Below are positions 1-7,752 of a DNA stretch of 20,702 nucleotides, piece by piece. The first letter of the stretch is position 1. Each line of letters opens with the position of its first letter. The position numbers were made by a program, and so were the translations under genes. The DNA is taken from the NCBI GenBank assembly GCA_964400105.1, contig CAYNTG010000035.1:1-20702 (forward strand), read 5' to 3'. The stretch comes from CAYNTG01 sp964400105 (GTDB lineage: Bacteria > UBP14 > UBA6098). The notes under the pieces are model-generated. The model saw only the letters and a list, made by a program, of their open reading frames with translations. It searched no databases and was not told where the DNA came from.

Positions 1-5
1 CGATA

Positions 6-785
6 TTATAAAATTTCCGCAAGCGAGATGTCGAATTTGCCGTTCTCATCGTCGAAAACACGAAGGCTGCAATCCGGATTTATCCCGATGATGATGTAAA
101 TCCCCCTCTTTCCCGCGACATCGATCTCGATCATTCGGCCTTGCCCATAAAGGTTTTTATTTATCGAGGGCAGCAACCTCTCAAAATCGGACGACAAGCT
201 TTTCTGAATGTTTCCGTCGATCCTTTTCAAAAGCCTTCCCTCGAAATCGCGAATAGAAATTTCTTTGCCGATCAATTCGCCGAGGCAAACCGCCTTTCCG
301 CGAATTTCCTCCGGGATGCCTTCGACAGGCAAATTCAGATTCACGCCGATCCCGATCGCGCCACGATGATAGCTCCCACTCGATATCGACTGCGCCAAAA
401 TACCGCATATCTTTCTTCCGTCGGCATAGACATCGTTCGGCCATTTTATGCGGAATTCTGTATCTGGAGAGTATTCGAGCGCCGTCTGAAGAACGGAATA
501 ACCGCAAACGATAGCCGCCTTCTGAAAATCGAATAGCTCCGCCGAACCATCGAGTAAAATCGACATGTATAATCCGCCCTTCGGCGATGCCCACAACCGC
601 CCCCTTCGACCGACGCCGCCGGTCTGCATTTCCGCGACGAACACCGTGCCCGAAGGTTCACCCGCGAATTCCCCTGAAAGCGCAATCCGGTTCGTCGAAT
701 CGACTTCGACGAACCGGATTATCTTTTTTCCAATCGATGTTCTCAATAAATCAAGAGAATAGGCTGAGGAAAATTCCCGCCGCAA
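6..785 (-). CDS. birA: Biotin-protein ligase (BirA catalytic type, no DNA-binding domain)
   Basis: Joins biotin to the acceptor lysine of biotin carrier proteins through biotinyl-AMP. Visible family motifs are EVDSTNR near residue 27, GRRGRLWASPKGGLYMSILL near 59-78 (the biotin/ATP loop), KWPNDVY near 114, KICGILAQS near 125 and GIGVNLN near 146. At 259 residues it has the length of class I ligases without the N-terminal helix-turn-helix, so it should be an enzyme only and not a biotin-operon repressor. It is the last gene of the decarboxylase operon and overlaps the end of the pump gene by 35 bases when the TTG at 785 is used; an in-frame TGA lies just upstream of that TTG. A second TTG at 746 would remove the overlap but cut conserved-looking residues. 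Neither start has a strong ribosome site. Its place beside the biotin carrier gene suggests that carrier is its main substrate (inference). Confidence 0.93.
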   Translation of the reverse strand: MRREFSSAYSLDLLRTSIGKKIIRFVEVDSTNRIALSGEFAGEPSGTVFVAEMQTGGVGRRGRLWASPKGGLYMSILLDGSAELFDFQKAAIVCGYSVLQTALEYSPDTEFRIKWPNDVYADGRKICGILAQSISSGSYHRGAIGIGVNLNLPVEGIPEEIRGKAVCLGELIGKEISIRDFEGRLLKRIDGNIQKSLSSDFERLLPSINKNLYGQGRMIEIDVAGKRGIYIIIGINPDCSLRVFDDENGKFDISLAEIL

Positions 786-1890
786 TAGCGGTTCCGATCA
801 CTCCAGCGACGTTCGGACCCATCGCGTGCATTAGCAAATGGTTGTCCGGGTCCTCCTGGCGTCCGACCATCTGAACGACGCGCGCCGCATCCGGCACCGC
901 CGATACACCGGCTGCACCGATGAGCGGGTTGATCTTCTCCTTGAGGAAAAGGTTCATGAGCTTCGCAAAAATCACGCCGCACGCAGTCGCTATCCCGAAA
1001 GCCACGACACCAAGACCGAATATCTTGAGTGAATCGGTGTTCAGGAAGGTCGTGCCCTGTGCGCTCGCTCCGACGCAAACTCCGATAAATATCGTAAAGG
1101 TATCCACGATAGCGGTGCTGGCGGTTTTTGCGAGACGCCCGGTAACGCCGCTCTCCTTCATAAGGTTACCCGCGAAGAGCAAACCGAGCAGCGGCAAAGC
1201 CGCCGGCGCGATATAAGCGCTTATCAGAAAAGCGATTATAGGGAAAACAATTTTTTCCTTCTTCGAAACCTTCCTCGGAGGAGACATCCGTATGAGGCGC
1301 TCCTCTTTGGTTGTCAGAAGCCTCATAATCGGCGGTTGTATAACGGGAACAAGCGCCATATATGAATATGCCGCTATCGAGATCGGCGCGAGATACTCGG
1401 GCGCGAGCTTCGTGGCGATGTAGATCGACGTCGGACCGTCCGCGCCGCCGATAAGGCCGATCGCCGCTCCGATAGCAACATCGAACTTGAATATGACAAC
1501 CGCAACAAAGAACGTGAAAAACACGCCCGCCTGTGCGGCGGCTCCAAGAACAACCGTCTTTGGATTGGATATCAGGGTGGAAAAATCCGTCATCGCACCT
1601 ATGCCGAGGAAGATCAGCGCGGGATAAAGGCCGGTTTTCACGCCGTAATAAAGAACGTTGAAAACCGATTTCATCTCCGGCGATTCTCCATAGACTCCGA
1701 TTATCGCGCCGGGAGGTAAGGGAATGTTTCCTATCAATATCCCAAAGCCTATCGGCAGAAGAAGAAGCGGCTCGTATTCCTTTTTGATCGCGAGGTAAAT
1801 GAAGATACAACCCACGATAAGCATCACTAAATTCTGGATGCTTACATTATAAAAGCCCGTGCTTCTGAGGAAAAGCTGTAGCGTTTCCAT
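751..1890 (-). CDS. mmdB: Methylmalonyl-CoA decarboxylase beta subunit (sodium-pumping membrane protein)
   Basis: Integral membrane subunit of the OadB/GcdB/MmdB family. It decarboxylates carboxybiotin on the carrier subunit and couples this to sodium export. The 379-residue protein is mostly hydrophobic helices. The hallmark GADGPTS lies at residues 149-155, inside the longer family stretch that begins IGLIGGADGP. The conserved C-terminal block contains NPLIGAAGVSAVPDAARVVQ and HAMGPNVAGVIGTAIAAG, so the protein looks complete. The ATG at 1890 follows an AAGGGAG ribosome site overlapping the carrier gene stop, 11 bases upstream. OadB members serve oxaloacetate, malonate, glutaconyl-CoA and methylmalonyl-CoA enzymes and are hard to separate by sequence. 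The substrate here is inferred from the acyl-CoA carboxyltransferase and the mutase/epimerase genes in the same operon. Confidence 0.93.
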   Translation of the reverse strand: METLQLFLRSTGFYNVSIQNLVMLIVGCIFIYLAIKKEYEPLLLLPIGFGILIGNIPLPPGAIIGVYGESPEMKSVFNVLYYGVKTGLYPALIFLGIGAMTDFSTLISNPKTVVLGAAAQAGVFFTFFVAVVIFKFDVAIGAAIGLIGGADGPTSIYIATKLAPEYLAPISIAAYSYMALVPVIQPPIMRLLTTKEERLIRMSPPRKVSKKEKIVFPIIAFLISAYIAPAALPLLGLLFAGNLMKESGVTGRLAKTASTAIVDTFTIFIGVCVGASAQGTTFLNTDSLKIFGLGVVAFGIATACGVIFAKLMNLFLKEKINPLIGAAGVSAVPDAARVVQMVGRQEDPDNHLLMHAMGPNVAGVIGTAIAAGIFLSLFS

Positions 1891-1901
1891 TGCCAGCTCC
1901 C

Positions 1902-2360
1902 TTAAGACGGTTCGATTTCAACAAGAACGTCGTCCTGTTGAACGGCATCGTCCTGTTTTACATTAATCTTAGCGATAACCCCGGAATGCGAAGCCTGAAT
2001 CCGATTCTCCATCTTCATGGCTTCCATCAGGATAATATCCTGTCCCTTATCTACCTTGTCCTTATCTCCAATTAATACCTTCAGGATAATACCCGGAATA
2101 GGTGCGCGAACCGAAACCGAATTGGACTCAGCGGTAGTAGGTGTCACAGGTGCTGCCACAACGGTCGTTACGACTTGTGCGGGCTGAACGGATTTCCTCG
2201 CAACATGGCGACTAACCGGAGCGATCTCCTTCTTCCCAAACTGCTTTATATCGACAACTACCTCTTTCCCATCGATCATAACCGTTGCGAGTTGACCGGT
2301 CATCTCCTTGACATCGACCTTGAACTCCTTGCCGCCGATTGTGAAAATATATTCTCCCAT
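1902..2360 (-). CDS. mmdC: Methylmalonyl-CoA decarboxylase gamma subunit (biotin carboxyl carrier)
   Basis: Biotin carrier protein of 152 residues that shuttles the carboxyl group from the carboxyltransferase to the membrane subunit. The N-terminal part (1-45) is a short beta-rich domain (EYIFTIGGKEFKVDV). Residues 46-82 form a flexible Ala/Pro/Val/Thr-rich linker. The C-terminal biotinyl/lipoyl domain (83-152) has the biotin motif EAMKMEN, with the acceptor Lys at about 116. The preceding APIPGIILKVLI segment is typical of decarboxylase carriers. The ATG at 2360 lies 4 bases after the delta gene stop, with AAGGA as ribosome site across that junction. The short linker is usual for membrane decarboxylase carriers. 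The ligase gene two positions downstream is probably the modifying enzyme. Confidence 0.94.
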   Translation of the reverse strand: MGEYIFTIGGKEFKVDVKEMTGQLATVMIDGKEVVVDIKQFGKKEIAPVSRHVARKSVQPAQVVTTVVAAPVTPTTAESNSVSVRAPIPGIILKVLIGDKDKVDKGQDIILMEAMKMENRIQASHSGVIAKINVKQDDAVQQDDVLVEIEPS

Positions 2361-2364
2361 GATC

Positions 2365-2742
2365 TTAATCCTTCGTTATGCCGGCTATCGACCAGCCACT
2401 AAAATTTCGGGGTTGATAATTAAAAGTCGGTTCGAGCGGTTCATCCTCGTGATAGAGCTTAGACTCGATTGCAAGTGCGGTGAAAATAGCGGTTAGCTGA
2501 TCATCGTCCAATTCCGAAGCCTTGAAGGACAAGCTTTTGTCGCCCTTTTTTTCGACCGACTTCTTTGGCTCTTTGACGACTACGGGGACATCCTGTTTGG
2601 TTTTGAAGATATGTTTAAACATCCAAACAACGAAGGATAGGCTAACGAGTCCGAGAATAACGACGATGATGCCCGTTATCGAAAGAAGTAAAATGTCCGT
2701 TAAACTGCCGCCTTCGGATGTTACTACGAGAAAAAGATTCAT
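2365..2742 (-). CDS. mmdD: Methylmalonyl-CoA decarboxylase delta subunit (OadG-like membrane anchor)
   Basis: Small OadG/MmdD-type subunit of 125 residues, thought to hold the soluble carboxyltransferase and carrier on the membrane pump. A single transmembrane helix spans about residues 15-47 (DILLLSITGIIVVILGLVSL and following). A charged Lys/Glu-rich linker follows, then a conserved-looking segment LDDDQLTAIFTALAIES, and a tail rich in aromatic residues (FNYQPRNFSGW). This layout of one N-terminal helix, a charged linker and a C-terminal amphipathic part is that of the family, whose primary sequence is poorly conserved. The ATG at 2742 has an AAGGAG site overlapping the stop of the upstream carboxyltransferase gene, so the two are probably translationally coupled. 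Identification rests as much on operon position as on sequence. Confidence 0.82.
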   Translation of the reverse strand: MNLFLVVTSEGGSLTDILLLSITGIIVVILGLVSLSFVVWMFKHIFKTKQDVPVVVKEPKKSVEKKGDKSLSFKASELDDDQLTAIFTALAIESKLYHEDEPLEPTFNYQPRNFSGWSIAGITKD

Positions 2743-2751
2743 CTCTTCTCC

Positions 2752-4302
2752 TTAAAGCGGAATATTTCCATGTTTTTTAGCCGGTAATTTGTCTTTTTTA
2801 TCCTTCATCATTTCCAGGGCTTTGATAATGCGATATCTTGTTTTCTGTGGCTCTATGACATCGTCGATGTAGCCCTTCTGTGCCGCAACGAAAGGATTTG
2901 CAAATGTCTCGCGATATTCATTCTCGAGCTCTGCGGCTTTAGCGGCAGCGCCACTAGCTTCCTTCAACTCCCTGTTGAATACGATTTCCACCGCACCCTT
3001 TGGCCCCATCACCGCGATCTCCGCCGTCGGAAGTGCATAATTGACGTCCGCAGCGAGATGCTTCGATCCCATCACATCGTAAGCGCCGCCGTAAGCCTTC
3101 CGAAGGACGATCGTTATCTTCGGAACCGTCGCTTCGGCATAGGCGTAAAGTAATTTTGCGCCGTGCTTTATAATCCCGCCGTGCTCCTGTATCGTTCCGG
3201 GCAAGAACCCCGGCACATCGACGAACGTCACGACCGGAATATTGAAACAGTCGCAGAACCGCACGAAACGCGCGCCCTTGATCGAAGCGTTGATATCCAG
3301 AACACCGGCGAGGCACTTTGGCTGGTTGGCAACGATACCGACCGATCTACCGCCCATATGCGCTAACCCTACGACGATATTCGTCGCCCAAAGCTGCTGC
3401 ACCTCCATGAATTCTCCATCGTCAGCGACCTCGTGGATAATATCCAGAACATCGTAAGGCTTGTTCGGATTATCGGGAATAATCCGGTTTATATCGAAGC
3501 ACTCGCGATTGCTTGGGTCGTCCGTCGGGAAATCGGGCGGAAGCTCCATATTGTTTTGTGGGATGAAATCGAAAAGCCGGCGAATCCCCTCGATAAGCGC
3601 ATCCTCGTTTTCACAAGCAAAATGTGAAACGCCGCTGCGAGTATTATGGGTATTACATCCACCGAGTTCGTTTACCGTTACATCTTCGTTCGTGACGGTT
3701 TTGACGACCTTCGGGCCGGTCACGAACATATAGCTCGTGTCCTCGACCATGAATATAAAATCCGTGATCGCCGGCGAATACACCGCACCGCCCGCACATG
3801 GTCCCATTATCGCCGAAATCTGCGGAACAACACCGGAATAGACGACGTTTTTTAGAAAGATATCGCCATATCCGGCAAGTGAATCGACGCCCTCCTGGAT
3901 TCGTGCGCCGCCGGAATCGTTTATCCCGATAATCGGTGCGCCGACCTTCGCGGCCATATCCATAACCTTCAGCACCTTATCCGCGAAGGTTTTCGAGAGC
4001 GACCCGCCGAAGACCGTAAAGTCATGCGAGAAGACGAAAACCATTCGGCCGTTAATAGTCCCGCAACCTGTAACGACGCCGTCGCCGGGGAAATGCTTTT
4101 TATCGATTCCGAAGTTATGGCAATTGTGCTCGACGAACATATCGAATTCCTCGAAACTTCCCTTGTCGAGCAACCTCTCGACCCTTTCACGAGCCGTGTA
4201 TTTGCCAAGTGAATGCTGCTTCTCGACCCTCTTCTCGCCACCGCCCTTTCGAGCGTTCTCGCGGCGATTCTTGAGGTTCATAATCTTTTCTTCGATGCTC
4301 AT
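2752..4302 (-). CDS. mmdA: Methylmalonyl-CoA decarboxylase alpha subunit (acyl-CoA carboxyltransferase)
   Basis: PccB/MmdA-family carboxyltransferase of 516 residues, the usual length. It moves the carboxyl group of methylmalonyl-CoA to biotin on the carrier subunit. It has the two crotonase-like halves of the family. The N-half holds KYTARERVERLLDKGSFEE, GDGVVTG, NDSGGARIQEGVDSLAGYG and MGPCAGGAVYSPA (oxyanion-hole glycines). The C-half holds FVDVPGFLPGTIQEHGGII, KAYGGAYDVMGSKHL and MGPKGAVEIVF. I chose the ATG at 4302 (MSIEEKIMNLKNRR), which has GAGGT five bases upstream; an extended start at 4356 would overlap the epimerase gene. The family also includes propionyl-CoA carboxylase beta subunits. 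The adjacent OadB and OadG homologues make the decarboxylase, sodium-pumping direction more likely than ATP-driven carboxylation (inference). Confidence 0.93.
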   Translation of the reverse strand: MSIEEKIMNLKNRRENARKGGGEKRVEKQHSLGKYTARERVERLLDKGSFEEFDMFVEHNCHNFGIDKKHFPGDGVVTGCGTINGRMVFVFSHDFTVFGGSLSKTFADKVLKVMDMAAKVGAPIIGINDSGGARIQEGVDSLAGYGDIFLKNVVYSGVVPQISAIMGPCAGGAVYSPAITDFIFMVEDTSYMFVTGPKVVKTVTNEDVTVNELGGCNTHNTRSGVSHFACENEDALIEGIRRLFDFIPQNNMELPPDFPTDDPSNRECFDINRIIPDNPNKPYDVLDIIHEVADDGEFMEVQQLWATNIVVGLAHMGGRSVGIVANQPKCLAGVLDINASIKGARFVRFCDCFNIPVVTFVDVPGFLPGTIQEHGGIIKHGAKLLYAYAEATVPKITIVLRKAYGGAYDVMGSKHLAADVNYALPTAEIAVMGPKGAVEIVFNRELKEASGAAAKAAELENEYRETFANPFVAAQKGYIDDVIEPQKTRYRIIKALEMMKDKKDKLPAKKHGNIPL

Positions 4303-4303
4303 T

Positions 4304-4702
4304 TTATACCTCGCAGATCTCGGTAAGGACCTTTGCGGTCGATTTAGGATGAACAAATGCTATCTTAACGCCACCGGCACCGATTCTCGGCGATTCGTCG
4401 ATCATTCTCGCGCCGTTAGCCGTAATCTCTTCGATAGTTTTTTCGATATCGTCCGTGCGATATGCAATATGGTGAATCCCCTGTCCCCGCTTCTCGAGGA
4501 ATTTGGAGATCGGGCTATCCGCAGATGTCGGTTCGATTAGCTCGATTTTCACATCGCCAACCTCGAACTTCGCTACCTTCACCATCTGGTCCGGGACATC
4601 CTCCACGCCGAGGAGCTTCAACCCCAATATATCGCGGAAAACCGGCGTTGCCTCATCGAGGCTCGCCACAGCAATCCCGATATGGTCGATTTTTTTTATC
4701 GT
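4304..4702 (-). CDS. mce: Methylmalonyl-CoA epimerase, non-canonical start codon
   Basis: Interconverts (R)- and (S)-methylmalonyl-CoA, linking the mutase product to the decarboxylase. It is a glyoxalase/VOC-fold protein. Recognisable pieces are KKIDHIGIAV at the N-terminus (first metal-ligand His), VKIELIEP, GQGIHHIAYRTDDI (second His), GARMIDESPRIGAGG and the C-terminal TEICEV with the ligand Glu. The conserved N-terminus is encoded upstream of the first usual start (GTG at 4669). The codons there read ACG ATA AAA AAA ATC GAC CAT, with ACG at 4702-4700 where relatives have Met. A GGAGG ribosome site lies at 4711-4707, four bases before ACG and seven before ATA. Starting at ACG gives 132 residues, the normal length. 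The stop is one base before the carboxyltransferase ATG. The function is secure; the initiation codon is not. Confidence 0.9.
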   Translation of the reverse strand, partial: TIKKIDHIGIAVASLDEATPVFRDILGLKLLGVEDVPDQMVKVAKFEVGDVKIELIEPTSADSPISKFLEKRGQGIHHIAYRTDDIEKTIEEITANGARMIDESPRIGAGGVKIAFVHPKSTAKVLTEICEV

Positions 4703-4716
4703 AACGCCTCCAATAG

Positions 4717-6396
4717 CTATACTATAATGTTCTCTCTATATTCGCCGAAAACGCCGCGCAAAACATCGCTGATCTCTCCGATAGTCGCATACTCCATCAC
4801 CGCAGAGAGGATAGGCGGCATAATGTTTTTGTCCGATCTCGCCACGGACTCGATATTGCCCAGAAGCTCGCGGACCTTGTCGTTATCGCGCTCGGATTTG
4901 ACCCTCGACAGCTTTTCGCGCTGCCGGACACCGATCGATTCGTCCACACGAAGCAGGTCCTCGACCGGCGATTCATCGATCTGGAATTTATTCAAACCGA
5001 CGATTATCCTCTTTTCGGCCTCGATGGCTTTTTGATATTCGTAAGCGCTCCTCTGTATCTCCATCTGGACGAACCCCTTCTCGATGGCGCTCGTCATCCC
5101 CCCCATCGCGTCGATTTTCTCGATATACTCGAATGCCTCGCGCTCTATCCGGTCGGTGGTTTCCTCGATAAAATAGGAACCGCCAAAAGGATCGACGCTG
5201 TTTGCGACACCGGATTCGTTGGCGACGATCTGCTGCGTCCGAAGGGCAATGCGAACCGATTCCTCCGTCGGAAGGGAAAGGGCCTCGTCGCGCGAATTTG
5301 TATGCAGGCTCTGCGTCCCGCCGAAGACGGCGGCCAGCGTCTGGATCGCCACGCGGACGATGTTGTTATTCGGTTGCTGCGCGGTGAGTGTCGAACCGGC
5401 AGTCTGCGTGTGGAATCGAAGCATCGTCGATTTTGGCTTCTTCGCGCCGAAACGCTCCTTCATTATCTTCGCCCACATCCGCCTTGCGGCGCGGAATTTC
5501 GATACCTCTTCGAGAAGGTCGTTATGCGCGCTGAAAAAGAATGAGATCCTTCCGGCGAAGCTGTCGATATCCAATCCGGCCTCGATAGCCGCATCGCAAT
5601 ATGCGATTCCATCGGCGAGAGTGAACGCGACCTCCTGGACGGCCGTCGCGCCCGCCTCGCGGATATGATACCCGGAGACGGAGATGGTATTCCACCTCGG
5701 CAAATTCGCCGTGCAATACTCGAATATATTCGTGATTATCCGCATCGACGGCTTTGGCGGGAAGATATAAGTCCCGCGAGCGATATATTCCTTCAAAATG
5801 TCGTTCTGGATTGTGCCGCGAAGCACGGCCTTATCGACGCCCTGTTTCTCCGCAACGGCGATGGACATCGCGAGGAGGATTGCAGCGGTCGAGTTGATCG
5901 TCATCGATGTCGAAACCTTATCCAATGGGATCCCATCGAACAGGGTCTCCATATCGGCGAGCGTATCGATCGCGACGCCGACCTTGCCGACCTCGCCCTC
6001 GCTCATCGCATGATCGGAGTCGTAGCCGATCTGCGTCGGAAGATCGAACGCAATGGAAAGCCCGGTCTGTCCCTGAGAAAGCAGATACTTATACCGTTCG
6101 TTCGATTCTTCCGCCGTCCCGAAACCAGCATACTGCCTCATCGTCCACAATCTGCCTCGGAACATCGTTGGATAAACACCCCGCGTGAATGGATACGCCC
6201 CCGGAAAACCGATTTTTTCGAGGAACTCCTCGTCGGGATCGTCCGGCACGCAAAGCCGCTCCACCGGGTGCCCTGAGGAATCGACTAAATTCTCTCTCTC
6301 GGAAGATTTTGACAAAAAGGGGCGAAGAATCTCTTCTTCCCACCTTTTTTTGCCGTCATATTCAGGTTTTATTTTGCTGCCGATAATAAATCTCAA
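4717..6396 (-). CDS. mcmA1: Methylmalonyl-CoA mutase, catalytic chain without B12-binding domain
   Basis: Catalytic TIM-barrel chain of the B12-dependent mutase that interconverts succinyl-CoA and (R)-methylmalonyl-CoA. Clear signatures are GFPGAYPFTRGVYPTMFRGR, TMRQYAGFGTAEESNERY, QGQTGLSIAFDLPTQIGYDS, RFHTQTAGSTLTAQQPNNN, FGGTQSLHTNSRDEALSLPT and NSVDPFGGSYFIE. The protein is 559 residues and ends after the linker helices (GVFGEYRENIIV). The C-terminal cobalamin domain with its DxHxxG motif is absent, so it should work with a separate small chain of about 130-140 residues that is not in this window. The start is taken as TTG at 6396 because an in-frame TGA lies two codons upstream; no strong ribosome site is visible. 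It is the first gene of the operon, with 14 bases between its stop and the epimerase ACG. Confidence 0.95.
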   Translation of the reverse strand: MRFIIGSKIKPEYDGKKRWEEEILRPFLSKSSERENLVDSSGHPVERLCVPDDPDEEFLEKIGFPGAYPFTRGVYPTMFRGRLWTMRQYAGFGTAEESNERYKYLLSQGQTGLSIAFDLPTQIGYDSDHAMSEGEVGKVGVAIDTLADMETLFDGIPLDKVSTSMTINSTAAILLAMSIAVAEKQGVDKAVLRGTIQNDILKEYIARGTYIFPPKPSMRIITNIFEYCTANLPRWNTISVSGYHIREAGATAVQEVAFTLADGIAYCDAAIEAGLDIDSFAGRISFFFSAHNDLLEEVSKFRAARRMWAKIMKERFGAKKPKSTMLRFHTQTAGSTLTAQQPNNNIVRVAIQTLAAVFGGTQSLHTNSRDEALSLPTEESVRIALRTQQIVANESGVANSVDPFGGSYFIEETTDRIEREAFEYIEKIDAMGGMTSAIEKGFVQMEIQRSAYEYQKAIEAEKRIIVGLNKFQIDESPVEDLLRVDESIGVRQREKLSRVKSERDNDKVRELLGNIESVARSDKNIMPPILSAVMEYATIGEISDVLRGVFGEYRENIIV

Positions 6397-6430
6397 ATCT
6401 CATTATTGGACTACTTTAACAAGTTTCGAA

Positions 6431-6458
6431 AGCATAAAGATTTTACATAAAAATGCAA
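6431..6458 (-). promoter_or_regulatory. Candidate promoter of the mutase-decarboxylase operon
   Basis: On the minus strand TTGCAT and TATGCT are separated by 16 bases, about 35 bases upstream of the mutase TTG start, in an AT-rich intergenic stretch. Each hexamer matches the sigma-70 consensus at four of six positions. Another start in this AT-rich DNA is possible. Confidence 0.4.
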
Positions 6459-6636
6459 AGATTATTTGCACTCAGCCGATAAAATTTTCATTCGCTGCGA
6501 TCGAACGGATTGGATCGAAAAAACTCTAATCGACGAGTATCGCAGAACCTGCTTAACCGCACATTTCCGCATAATCTAACATATCTTTAAAGGAGAAATA
6601 GTCGAATAAAATTTCTCATTGGAAATCGTTAGAGAT

Positions 6637-6667
6637 AAAAAAAGGGCATTCATCGAATGCCCTTTTT
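6637..6667 (-). terminator. Rho-independent terminator of the sigma factor gene
   Basis: A perfect 13-bp stem (AAAAAGGGCATTC pairing with GAATGCCCTTTTT) with a 3-base loop, followed on the minus strand by a run of T. It lies about 23 bases after the sigma factor stop. The A/T flanks make it potentially bidirectional. It separates the sigma gene from the mutase operon. The rest of 6397-6636 is AT-rich with no supported gene. Confidence 0.92.
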
Positions 6668-6689
6668 AGAATAGGAATTTTGCGAAGAT

Positions 6690-7547
6690 TCAGGACATAA
6701 ATGCCCTAAGATTCTTGCTCCGGGTGACATGACGCAACCGCCTGATCGCCTTTTCCTTGATCTGCCTGACACGCTCGCGGGTGATGCTGAAGCGATCTCC
6801 AATCTCCTCGAGGGTCAGCGGCCTCTCGCGATTAAGGCCGAAATAGAGAGAAATAACCTCGGCTTCGCGTTCGTTAATCGTGGATAGGACCTTTTCAATC
6901 TCGCCTGAAAGCGAGGTGTGAAGCAAGCTCCTGTCCGGAGACGGCAAGATGTCATCTTTCAGGATGTCCTTGAGTGAATTGGAATCGCCATCGGAGAATG
7001 GTGCGTCGAGAGACAGGTGTGAATTGGATATCTGGAGGGTATTCGACACCTCTTCTGTAGCCATTTCGAGCTTCTCTGCGATCTCGCTTGTGCTCGGGGA
7101 ACGACCGTATTTCTGTTCGAGCTTGGAATGGGCCTTGCCGATCTTATGAAGCGCCCCGACACGGTTAAGTGGAAGCCTCACGATTCGGGACTGTTCTGCG
7201 AGGGCCTGCAAGACCGACTGTTTGACCCACCAAACAGCATACGAGATAAACTTGAAACCGCGTTTCTCGTCGAAACGCTTCGCCGCTTTGATAAGACCGA
7301 TATTCCCTTCGTTGATAAGATCGGCGAGGGACAGGCCCTGGTTCTGATACTGTTTCGCGACACTTACGACAAATCGGAGATTCGCCTTCACGAGCTTTCC
7401 AAGGGCCTCATTGTCGCCACGATGGATCAGTATCGCGAGTTCGACCTCATCCTCCGCCGTGATCAGTGGCGTTTTTCCGATTTCTTTGAGGTAAATGTCC
7501 AGTGAGCGATCAACATCTCGTCCACCAATTTTTCGCTTTCCGGCCAT
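6690..7547 (-). CDS. rpoD: RNA polymerase sigma-70 factor, primary (RpoD/SigA) type
   Basis: Directs RNA polymerase to -10/-35 promoters. From the ATG at 7547 the protein is 285 residues, the short form without the acidic region 1.1 known from Bacteroidota housekeeping sigma factors. Region 1.2 is SLDIYLKEIGKTPLITAEDE. Region 2 contains ANLRFVVSVAKQYQNQGLSL, DLINEGNIGLIKAAKRFDEK and KFISYAVWWVKQSVLQAL, with the aromatic residues used for DNA melting. Region 3 follows IVRLPLNRVG. Region 4 ends in the helix-turn-helix LTLEEIGDRFSITRERVRQI. The 7547 start has a strong AAAAGGAGGAG ribosome site; an in-frame ATG at 7610 would add 21 residues and lacks such a site. The gene stands alone between its own promoter and terminator. 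A group 2 (RpoS-like) role cannot be excluded because the rest of the genome is not visible. Confidence 0.93.
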   Translation of the reverse strand: MAGKRKIGGRDVDRSLDIYLKEIGKTPLITAEDEVELAILIHRGDNEALGKLVKANLRFVVSVAKQYQNQGLSLADLINEGNIGLIKAAKRFDEKRGFKFISYAVWWVKQSVLQALAEQSRIVRLPLNRVGALHKIGKAHSKLEQKYGRSPSTSEIAEKLEMATEEVSNTLQISNSHLSLDAPFSDGDSNSLKDILKDDILPSPDRSLLHTSLSGEIEKVLSTINEREAEVISLYFGLNRERPLTLEEIGDRFSITRERVRQIKEKAIRRLRHVTRSKNLRAFMS

Positions 7548-7584
7548 ACTCCTCCTTTTAATTATTGAAAAAAAACCCATATGC

Positions 7585-7626
7585 CCTGCAAAACTAAATT
7601 TTTCCGTCATTAGCCAATTTTGCAGG
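7585..7626 (-). promoter_or_regulatory. Leader hairpin in the sigma factor 5' UTR
   Basis: CCTGCAAAA and TTTTGCAGG form a perfect 9-bp stem around a 24-base loop, about 40 bases before the sigma gene ATG. Nine bases after the stem the leader has a run of eight T (minus strand, 7575-7568), too far for a standard terminator. It could affect stability or translation of the mRNA; no known riboswitch is recognised. Confidence 0.35.
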
Positions 7627-7701
7627 ATTCGCTATTGAAAACAGCTTAATATCACACGATTTTTATATCGGTCGGAATACAACAACCCCCAATTATTCAT
7701 A

Positions 7702-7729
7702 ATTATAGAGATGAAAAAGCGGATGTCAA
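7702..7729 (-). promoter_or_regulatory. Sigma-70 promoter of the sigma factor gene
   Basis: TTGACA (7729-7724) and TATAAT (7707-7702) on the minus strand are both perfect consensus with a 16-base spacer. The transcript would start near 7695, giving a leader of about 150 bases before the ATG at 7547. Confidence 0.8.
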
Positions 7730-7752
7730 GCCGTCCAAATCCATATTTTTCA

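Noticed and set aside
751..4302. Oxaloacetate decarboxylase as the identity of the membrane complex
   Set aside because: The carboxyltransferase is of the acyl-CoA (PccB) type and not the OadA/pyruvate carboxylase type, and the operon also encodes mutase and epimerase.
4303..4356. Upstream extension of the carboxyltransferase start to 4356
   Set aside because: It would overlap the epimerase coding region by over 50 bases and adds residues not seen in the family. The ATG at 4302 has a good ribosome site.
6588..6690. AAAGGAG on the plus strand followed by a stop-free stretch
   Set aside because: No start codon follows at a usable distance and the stretch runs through the sigma terminator hairpin.
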